Below are positions 15,092 to 20,076 of a stretch of 20,076 bases of DNA, piece after piece. Each line of letters begins with the position of its first letter. Position 1 is the stretch's first letter. Position numbers and translations under genes: made by a program. The DNA is from CAKOSP01 sp964369845 (lineage in GTDB: Bacteria; Bacillota_I; Bacilli_A; RF39; UBA660): the NCBI GenBank assembly GCA_964369845.1, contig CAYJFJ010000022.1, forward strand, positions 1-20,076. Direction: 5' to 3'. The notes under the pieces are model-generated. The model was not told the origin of the DNA. It saw nothing but the letters and a program-made list of their open reading frames with translations, and made no database searches.

Positions 15092-15754
15092 ATGAAAAAG
15101 TATATAATCATGATCATTGTTTTAGTTAACTGTTTTGTTATGGGATTTATCGATGCTATAATCACTCCCGATTATTTTGTGAAATCTCTTTGTAAAATAA
15201 TTCTTTTTTCCTCAGTTACTTTCATATACTTTTATTTATCTAAAAATAAAGATATATTAAAACTTTTTAAAGTAAATAAAAAAGATTTTAAGACTCCAGT
15301 TATTTTAGGTATAACTTTAATGATTCTTACAATCTTCATATACTTTATTGCCTCTAATTTTGTGGATTTAGAAACTCTAAAAATTAGTTTACAAGAAAGT
15401 TATGGCAATAGTTTACTATACTTTTTAATAGTTATTATTTATATAACGGTTATTAACTCTTTTTTAGAAGAACTATTCTTTAGAGGTTTTGCTTTTCAAA
15501 CACTGAAAAAACATACCAATTTGCAAATAGCTTTTGTTTTTTCTTCATTAACATTTGCACTTTATCATGTTGCTTTTATGATTAATTGGTTTACTTTTCA
15601 ATTTTTTATATTATTAGTTATTAGTTTATTTTTAGGAGGACTTTTCTTTAATTTTATCTCCCATAAATGTAACAATATATATTCTTCTTGGATTATTCAT
15701 GCATTTGTAAATTTATCTATAAATTCGATTGGATTAATTTTATTTTTAAATTAA
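15092..15754 (+). CDS. CPBP family intramembrane glutamic protease (CAAX/Abi type)
   Basis: A 220-residue integral membrane protein with about six to seven hydrophobic helices. Helices 4-7 carry the family active-site motifs: FLEELFFRG (E126, E127, R131), FALYH (H159) and WIIHAFVN (H203). These residues define the CPBP group, whose members include CAAX-type proteases, bacteriocin-immunity proteins and regulated intramembrane proteases. The open frame extends back to a TTG at 15071, but that overlaps the -10 box. The ATG at 15092 with AAGGAAG in front is the better start. It lies 44 nt after sigK on the same strand. A link to cleavage of membrane-bound pro-sigma-K is possible but untested; a housekeeping role is equally consistent with its own promoter. 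Confidence 0.9.
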   Translation: MKKYIIMIIVLVNCFVMGFIDAIITPDYFVKSLCKIILFSSVTFIYFYLSKNKDILKLFKVNKKDFKTPVILGITLMILTIFIYFIASNFVDLETLKISLQESYGNSLLYFLIVIIYITVINSFLEELFFRGFAFQTLKKHTNLQIAFVFSSLTFALYHVAFMINWFTFQFFILLVISLFLGGLFFNFISHKCNNIYSSWIIHAFVNLSINSIGLILFLN

Positions 15755-15761
15755 TCTTTTT
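15732..15761 (+). terminator. Intrinsic terminator of the CPBP gene
   Basis: GATTAATTT (15732-15740) pairs with AAATTAATC (15748-15756) around a 7-nt loop and runs into T residues (15757-15761). The stop codon is in the stem. It does not have a U-tract on the minus strand, so the convergent gene is not obviously terminated by it. Confidence 0.7.
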
Positions 15762-17229
15762 ATTTTTCGAATAATCTTTGCCTTACCAATAAATCTTTGT
15801 CTTTCGTATTAATTAACTCATTTATGAATTCAAAATAATATTTATCAAATCCACTTTCTACACTTAAATAATTATTAATAAAATCTGGTAGTAAGCCATT
15901 TGTTAAACTGATTTTACTATATTCTTGTAATTCTTTTTCTCTTCTGAAAGTATTTAGCAATAATATATTTCTCATAGAATATCTTAAAAATATATCATTA
16001 AATTCTTCCGGCGCTATATTTATCATTCGCTTCTTTAAAATTGATAAATCATATTCTTTTATATTAGCGCTTGTGTTTGTTTGAAACAAATACTTTATCA
16101 ATCTACTTATATAATTTACGTTTTGATTTATTACTTTTACTTCTGCTCCTGGTAAATATATATCTTTAGAATCAAATATATTTTCTATTTCTGATTTAAT
16201 CAACATACTATTAAAATCACTTTCTTTATATATATTTACATCTATTTTATTAATATCAACATATAATGAACTAAAAAATGGCGATTCAGATACATCGACT
16301 TCCATCATGAATAAATTAGGCATATTTTTTAAAAAACCTGCTTGAATATTAAAGGCATTATTTAAATTTTCCAATAATTTTTTGTTAGCTTCTTTAAATG
16401 CGCGAATATTAGAATTTTTACTTAGCTTTTCATCATATAAAAAAGTGATGTCTAAGTCTGATGTTTTTTTTCTTACTTTTGTTACTTTATTATCTAAATA
16501 AGAACCAAATAAATAAAAATCTGAAAAATACTCTTTTATTTTTTCAAGAATGAAAGTGTAATAATAATCTTCTAACAAAATTTTCTTTTTTGAGATATCA
16601 ATTAATTCCGAATCTAATAAATTTCCTAAAGTTTCCTCTCTTTTGTGGTTTGTATTTTTCCTAACTTCACAAGTATATATTTTCATCGGTTTGTAATCTA
16701 ATACTTCTCCGCTACAATTTGTACTTTTATCATTTATATAAATATCTTCATGTATGTGACCGTGATAATTATTTGAATTTGGATTTTCTTCAAATTCTTT
16801 TTTATACAGTTTATAATTACCATATTCATCACTATCACTTAAAGCTGGGTGAGACATATAAATATTTCCAATTTTCACAGGCTTATTAAAGACATAGTCA
16901 AATCCATATTCTTTTGCTTTTGATATAATTTTTTCATCATCATGATTTCCCATCAATAATATTTTTTTTCCTTTTAAATTACTATTTAGATTTGCTATTT
17001 CTTTGCAATAAAAAGAATAATCACCAAGAAAAATTACCACATCTTTATCTGTTATAATGTCATTATGAGATTTTATTATGTATTCATGCATACTTTCTAA
17101 TGATGTAAAATTTGAGCGTGTATAATCAATTATTTTTTTGTGAAAAAAATGATGGTCACTCATTACATACACTTCACTTCCTGGATAATTAGTATCTAAT
17201 AGATTTTTTATGTCTTTGAAATATGTCAT
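15760..17229 (-). CDS. Metallophosphoesterase-nucleotidyltransferase fusion protein
   Basis: A 489-residue cytosolic protein with two recognisable catalytic domains. Residues about 18-190 form a calcineurin-type phosphoesterase of the short COG4186-like kind: SDHHFFH (D25, H27), GD (D70), GNHD (N95, H96), H127 and HGHIH (156-160), so all metal ligands are present. Residues about 225-330 look like a DNA polymerase beta-type nucleotidyltransferase: FGSY (G242, S243), SDLD with D258 and D260, and a third carboxylate candidate D312 in MEVDVSES. Residues 335-489 are helical and unrecognised. The substrate is unknown. The start has AAGGAGAG upstream. It is transcribed convergently with the CPBP gene and lies downstream of cotE, which has its own terminator. 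A chimeric misread is unlikely, because the frame is continuous with uniform base use. Confidence 0.85.
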   Translation of the reverse strand: MTYFKDIKNLLDTNYPGSEVYVMSDHHFFHKKIIDYTRSNFTSLESMHEYIIKSHNDIITDKDVVIFLGDYSFYCKEIANLNSNLKGKKILLMGNHDDEKIISKAKEYGFDYVFNKPVKIGNIYMSHPALSDSDEYGNYKLYKKEFEENPNSNNYHGHIHEDIYINDKSTNCSGEVLDYKPMKIYTCEVRKNTNHKREETLGNLLDSELIDISKKKILLEDYYYTFILEKIKEYFSDFYLFGSYLDNKVTKVRKKTSDLDITFLYDEKLSKNSNIRAFKEANKKLLENLNNAFNIQAGFLKNMPNLFMMEVDVSESPFFSSLYVDINKIDVNIYKESDFNSMLIKSEIENIFDSKDIYLPGAEVKVINQNVNYISRLIKYLFQTNTSANIKEYDLSILKKRMINIAPEEFNDIFLRYSMRNILLLNTFRREKELQEYSKISLTNGLLPDFINNYLSVESGFDKYYFEFINELINTKDKDLLVRQRLFEK

Positions 17230-17246
17230 TTTCTCTCCTTTTATCG

Positions 17247-17252
17247 GTTATA
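17247..17252 (-). promoter_or_regulatory. Possible -10 box before the fusion gene
   Basis: TATAAC on the minus strand, 17 nt before the ATG at 17229. No matching -35 was found. It fits the spacing seen for other genes here. Confidence 0.3.
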
Positions 17253-17290
17253 CTATCACAATTAAATAAAATATTCAAATATTATCAAAT

Positions 17291-17314
17291 AAAAAATATA
17301 GCCTCTGCTATATT
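17291..17314 (-). terminator. Intrinsic terminator of cotE
   Basis: On the minus strand AATATAGC (17314-17307) pairs with GCTATATT (17302-17295) around an AGAG loop and runs into six T (17296-17291). The cotE stop codon overlaps the stem. Confidence 0.85.
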
Positions 17315-17822
17315 AATTAATATAATCATCTGTTAATTCATCTAACACTTCATCTATTTCTTCTTCTTTAGTTAGATCAATATAATCGTCTTCACTATCT
17401 TCTACAACAATTTTAACTTTTGTTTCTCCTACAAGTTCTACTCCCATTTCTTTTTCAACATTTATATTCACTTCTTCATTTACTATTTCTACATTTGTTA
17501 CAGTAGGCTGTTTTAAACATCTAACTACTACATCAGAGCTAACTCCTACTTTATCCATATTCATTTCTTCTTGATAAGTAAATGTTTTAGTCGTTACACT
17601 CGTTTTAGTATCTGCATCATGTGAATACCATACATTTACATCAAAACTTCCATCTATTATAACTTTTTGATTTTGATTTACTCCATTGAAACTATGGTTT
17701 ATTACCCAACATCCTAAAATGGTATTAGGCACTGTTTCAGTTTTGAAAACATAGCTTGATTTACAAGTTTTTTTTGCTTTGCCAATTACTGCTTTTGTAA
17801 CAATTTCTTTAAAACTAGTCAT
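17313..17822 (-). CDS. cotE: Outer spore coat morphogenetic protein CotE
   Basis: A 169-residue protein; Bacillus CotE is about 180. In Bacillus CotE encases the forespore and directs outer coat assembly. Diagnostic stretches are FKEIVTKAVIGK at the N-terminus, ILGCWVINHSF (35-45), DGSFDVNVWYS (57-67), TKT (72-74), RCLKQPTV (101-108), VGETKVKIVV (131-140) and a highly acidic C-terminus, as in CotE. The frame is open to 17858, but the ATG at 17822 is preceded by AAAGGTGAT, and the added residues do not belong to the family. Upstream lies a sequence resembling sigma-E/sigma-K promoters rather than sigma-A. It is a single-gene unit with its own terminator. Together with sigK in the same window it indicates real sporulation capacity. 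Confidence 0.93.
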   Translation of the reverse strand: MTSFKEIVTKAVIGKAKKTCKSSYVFKTETVPNTILGCWVINHSFNGVNQNQKVIIDGSFDVNVWYSHDADTKTSVTTKTFTYQEEMNMDKVGVSSDVVVRCLKQPTVTNVEIVNEEVNINVEKEMGVELVGETKVKIVVEDSEDDYIDLTKEEEIDEVLDELTDDYIN

Positions 17823-17842
17823 TTTAATCACCTTTCCTATTT

Positions 17843-17870
17843 TAATGTATGCTATCAATGGACAAATGTG
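17843..17870 (-). promoter_or_regulatory. Sigma-E/sigma-K-type promoter of cotE
   Basis: On the minus strand CATACATTA (17851-17843) fits the sigma-K -10 consensus CATAnnnTA exactly and the sigma-E -10 CATACAmT at seven of eight positions. CACA (17870-17867), 15 nt upstream, fits the short sigma-K -35 (mACm). Transcription would start near 17836, just before the ribosome binding site. No acceptable sigma-A promoter was found for this gene. The assignment is by consensus only. Confidence 0.6.
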
Positions 17871-17888
17871 TACTTTTTTTGTTATACT
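17859..17888 (+). promoter_or_regulatory. Sigma-A promoter of the HIT-CapA operon
   Basis: TGGACA (17859-17864), an 18-nt spacer and TATACT (17883-17888) preceded by TGT, an extended -10. AGGTGAT and the ATG follow within 18 nt. It overlaps the cotE promoter region head to head. Confidence 0.65.
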
Positions 17889-17906
17889 TTGATTAGGTGA
17901 TATAAA

Positions 17907-18290
17907 ATGGATTGTATTTTTTGTAAAATTATCAATGGTGAAGTTCCTTCTCTTAAATTATTTGAAGATGATAAAATAATTATTATTATGGATGCTTTTC
18001 CAGACTCTGATGGTCATATATTAATTATACCGAAAAATCATTATGTAGATTATAAGGATTTACCTGATGATATTTTACTTCATATAAATAAATATTCTAA
18101 AATTTATGGTGATATTTTAATGAAGAAATTAAATAAAGACTCTTTAACTATTTTAGTTAATTATGGGAAAAGTCAAGTTGTTAAACATTTTCATATGCAT
18201 TTAATTCCGAATTTTAAATCTGAAACTAAATTTTCTAAAGAAGAAATATATAATATTTTAATGGATGTAGAATATGAAAAAGCAAACTAA
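17907..18290 (+). CDS. HIT family nucleotide hydrolase
   Basis: A 127-residue cytosolic protein of the histidine triad superfamily, which hydrolyses or transfers nucleotides from AMP-type conjugates. It opens with CIFCKIINGEVPS (C3, C6), has the mid-domain GHILIIPKNHY with H45, and ends with the catalytic triad HFHMH (H94, H96, H98) followed by LIP. Length and motif order are those of the bacterial Hit/HinT branch. AGGTGAT precedes the ATG. Its last 17 nt overlap the CapA-family gene, so the two are very likely translationally coupled. The natural substrate cannot be told from sequence. Confidence 0.95.
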   Translation: MDCIFCKIINGEVPSLKLFEDDKIIIIMDAFPDSDGHILIIPKNHYVDYKDLPDDILLHINKYSKIYGDILMKKLNKDSLTILVNYGKSQVVKHFHMHLIPNFKSETKFSKEEIYNILMDVEYEKAN

Positions 18291-19443
18291 AGTAATTATT
18301 ATATTTTTAATTTTAATTTTTGCTACTTGTTTATACTTTATTTTTACTCTAAATAAATCTAGTGATGATCTTAACACTGTATATAATCAAGAAAATAATA
18401 TTAATAACTCTTCAAATCAAATAGAAACTTTTAATTTAAGTTTACTTGCTACTGGAGATGCAGTTATTCATAGTGGCATTTACAAAGATGCTTACACTTC
18501 TCCCGGGAATTATGATTTTAATCATGTTTTAGAAGAAATAACTGATATAACTTCAAATTATGATATAAACTTTATAAACCAGGAAAGTCCTTTTGCTAAT
18601 GCAGAGCCATCTAATTATCCTAGATTTAATACTCCTACCGAGTGGGGAGATGCTTTAATTAACGCAAACTTTAATATGATATCTCTTGCTAATAATCACT
18701 CTTATGATATGTCTTCTAGTGGTGTTATAGATACACTAGATTACTGGACTAAACAAGAGAATATTTATATAAGTGGTATGAATTATTCAAAGGAAGATCA
18801 AAACAATATTATTATTGAAGAAAAAAATGGAATTACATACGCTATGATTGCTTATACTGAACATACCAATGGTATAACTGTTCCTACAGATAAAAGCTAT
18901 TTAATTAATGTTTACTCTAAAGAAAAAGCATTAGACGATATATCTAGCATAAAAGATAATGTAGACGTAGTTATAATATCTATACACTGGGGTGATGAAT
19001 ATACAAGCACTCCTAATGAATATCAAAAAACTGTTGCACAAGAACTTGCTGATATGGGAGCTGATATTATTTTAGGAAATCATCCCCACTGGATTCAACC
19101 TATCGAAATTATTGATGATACTGTTGTAGTTTATTCTATGGGAAATTTTATTTCTACACAGATGCATATAGCGGATAAATATCCATATACTGACTCAGTT
19201 AAAGTTGGAGCTATGGTTATGATGGACATAAATAAAACCGTTGTAAATAGTGAAAGCACTATTGAAATAAATAATATTACTGTCGAACTTATTTATAGTT
19301 CTTACTATAATAATGATTATAAAGTGATTCCATTTAGTAAAATGAATTCTAATTATGATAGTGATTATATAAACCTTTATGAGAAACATAAAGAACGAAT
19401 TACTTCTATGAGCGACTTAGTTAAAGTTAATTCACTAAATTAA
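18274..19443 (+). CDS. CapA family membrane-anchored protein
   Basis: A 389-residue protein of the CapA (poly-gamma-glutamate capsule associated) family, which has a metallophosphoesterase-like fold. A membrane helix lies at about residues 8-25, then an Asn-rich linker, then the domain. The domain shows LLATGDAVIH (D62, H66), INQESPF (101-107), ISLANNHSYD (N140, N141, H142), IHWGDEY, ILGNHPHWIQ and VVYSMGNF near the C-terminal part, all typical of the family. The catalytic part lies outside the membrane. The start ATG at 18274 lies inside the end of the HIT gene in another frame, and its ribosome binding site is weak (GGATG), consistent with coupling. No other capsule genes (capB, capC) are present, so capsule synthesis should not be assumed. 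Confidence 0.92.
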   Translation: MKKQTKVIIIFLILIFATCLYFIFTLNKSSDDLNTVYNQENNINNSSNQIETFNLSLLATGDAVIHSGIYKDAYTSPGNYDFNHVLEEITDITSNYDINFINQESPFANAEPSNYPRFNTPTEWGDALINANFNMISLANNHSYDMSSSGVIDTLDYWTKQENIYISGMNYSKEDQNNIIIEEKNGITYAMIAYTEHTNGITVPTDKSYLINVYSKEKALDDISSIKDNVDVVIISIHWGDEYTSTPNEYQKTVAQELADMGADIILGNHPHWIQPIEIIDDTVVVYSMGNFISTQMHIADKYPYTDSVKVGAMVMMDINKTVVNSESTIEINNITVELIYSSYYNNDYKVIPFSKMNSNYDSDYINLYEKHKERITSMSDLVKVNSLN

Positions 19444-19470
19444 AAAAATATAGTTTTTTCTATATTTTTT
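19443..19470. terminator. Bidirectional terminator after the CapA-family gene
   Basis: AAAAAATATAG (19443-19453) pairs with CTATATTTTTT (19460-19470) around a T6 loop. The A/T flanks provide U-tracts in both directions. It lies between convergent genes, and the CapA stop codon touches its first base. Confidence 0.75.
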
Positions 19471-19477
19471 GTTTGCA

Positions 19478-19924
19478 TTAAATTGCTAATTTTTTTTCAG
19501 TTATAATATCTTTTACTCTGCTTAAAATTTCTTCGATATATTCTAATTTTAAACTATCTTCTTTAAAATTCACTAATGTATCTTTATATAAACATTTTTT
19601 ACTTCTTACTTCATATTCAAAATAAGTAAGCTTTAAGTGATATTCATAATCATTTTCTACAATTCTTTCTAATGAATATATTTGTGCTAAATTATCTTTA
19701 TTAACACCTATTGTAAGTGTATTTAAACAAGGAGTATAATTTATACCTAAATATGAATTATCAGTTACTTTACTACTTAAAACTAAGTTTTTTCTAACTC
19801 CATGAAGTAAATATAATTTATTATAAATATTTGATTCACAGTCTCTTAAATTTAACCTTTCTTTAATTAAATATTCAATTAATTTAAATCTTTCTTCATC
19901 TATTTTATTTATTTTATTAATCAT
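19478..19924 (-). CDS. Hypothetical small cytosolic protein (148 aa)
   Basis: I do not recognise this protein. It is predicted soluble, with a helical N-terminus (MINKINKIDEERFKLIEYLI), a central mixed region containing NTLTIGVNKDNLAQIY, and a helical C-terminus (KLEYIEEILSRVKDII). It has three scattered cysteines but no metal-binding pair, and no signal peptide or membrane helix. The start is well supported, with GGAGG 5 nt upstream and TATAAT 17 nt before the ATG. It is monocistronic and convergent with the CapA-family gene, so its neighbours do not suggest a function. Confidence 0.75.
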   Translation of the reverse strand: MINKINKIDEERFKLIEYLIKERLNLRDCESNIYNKLYLLHGVRKNLVLSSKVTDNSYLGINYTPCLNTLTIGVNKDNLAQIYSLERIVENDYEYHLKLTYFEYEVRSKKCLYKDTLVNFKEDSLKLEYIEEILSRVKDIITEKKLAI

Positions 19925-19941
19925 TGTATCCTCCAGTTTTA

Positions 19942-19947
19942 ATTATA
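19942..19947 (-). promoter_or_regulatory. -10 box of the 148-residue orphan gene
   Basis: TATAAT on the minus strand (19947-19942), 17 nt before the ATG. A weak TTAAAT lies 17 nt upstream of it. Confidence 0.5.
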
Positions 19948-20000
19948 ATATATTTTTTCCATTTATTTAATAATTCGACAAAATATGTCATTTTATTCAT

Positions 20001-20028
20001 AAAAAAACGACTTAGTCGCTTTTTTTTT
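20001..20028. terminator. Terminator at the right edge, probably bidirectional
   Basis: CGACTTAGTCG (20008-20018) is a short G/C-containing palindrome flanked by seven A on the left and eight or nine T on the right. On the minus strand it ends whatever gene enters from the right edge. Its A/T arms extend the stem, with one unpaired C. Confidence 0.75.
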
Positions 20029-20038
20029 AATTGTAATC

Positions 20039-20076
20039 TCAACCGCACCATTTGTAATTAATTAAATTATAATATA
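20039..20076 (-). CDS. Possible last codons of a gene entering from the right
   Basis: On the minus strand one frame reads YYNLINYKWCG and stops at TGA (20041-20039), 11 nt before a terminator. That spacing is like other gene ends here. The other two minus-strand frames stop within the first five codons. Too little is visible for identification. Confidence 0.35.
   Translation of the reverse strand, partial: YYNLINYKWCG

Noticed and set aside
17823..17858. Extended N-terminus of CotE
   Set aside because: The 12 added residues have no ribosome binding site and overlap the promoter; CotE proteins begin at the chosen position.
18274..19443. Capsule biosynthesis locus around the CapA-family gene
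   Set aside because: No capB, capC or other capsule genes are adjacent; the family is broad and the HIT overlap suggests another context.
1..20076. Mycoplasma-type genetic code (TGA as tryptophan)
   Set aside because: TGA ends mutM, sigK and the hybrid kinase at the expected positions, and tryptophans in conserved motifs are TGG.
1..20076. CRISPR arrays, tRNA genes, insertion sequences or a prophage
   Set aside because: No regular repeat-spacer pattern, cloverleaf-like gene, transposase or phage protein was seen in the short intergenic gaps or among the genes.

Overview
The window is very AT-rich (roughly a quarter G+C by eye) and reads with the standard code: tryptophan is TGG and TGA is used as a stop. 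The gene set points to a low-GC Gram-positive of the class Bacilli. Pro-sigma-K and a CotE-type spore coat protein are both present, so the lineage is, or recently was, endospore-forming. The compact, A/T-saturated style suggests one of the small-genome gut Bacilli lineages rather than a Bacillus; that placement is inference.

Layout. (1) 1-2465, minus strand: the first codons of a gene leaving the left edge, a two-gene operon of zinc-ribbon membrane proteins (one with five membrane segments, one TcaA-like) behind a near-consensus sigma-A promoter, and a small orphan protein. (2) 2593-6596, plus strand: a VanY-type D,D-carboxypeptidase between two paralogous membrane-anchored surface proteins of unknown function. 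(3) 6623-9979, minus: mutM and polA as a DNA repair operon. (4) 10044-14244, minus: an orphan two-TM protein, an RNHCP zinc-binding protein, a 7TM hybrid histidine kinase ending in a receiver domain, and a PlsC-like acyltransferase with a large C-terminal extension. (5) 14355-15754, plus: an intact sigK, then a CPBP (CAAX-type) intramembrane protease. (6) 15760-17822, minus: an unusual metallophosphoesterase/nucleotidyltransferase fusion, then cotE. (7) 17907-19443, plus: HIT hydrolase overlapping a CapA-family protein. (8) 19478 to the end: a small orphan gene, a terminator and probably the last codons of another gene.

Genes sit tightly packed; no gene-free stretch exceeds about 110 bases. 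Two regularities stand out. Most transcription units have a recognisable -10 box (often extended TGn) only about 15-27 nt before the start codon, so the Shine-Dalgarno sits almost at the predicted 5' end of the mRNA. Most transcription-unit ends carry an intrinsic terminator whose hairpin or U-tract contains the stop codon. The cotE promoter is the exception: it has a sequence matching the sigma-E/sigma-K -10 consensus instead of a sigma-A box, which fits with sigK lying nearby.

I saw no tRNA, rRNA, CRISPR array, transposase, phage gene or riboswitch. The most unusual items are the phosphoesterase-nucleotidyltransferase fusion, the paired surface paralogs around VanY, the sigK/CPBP neighbourhood, and cotE with its sporulation-type promoter.
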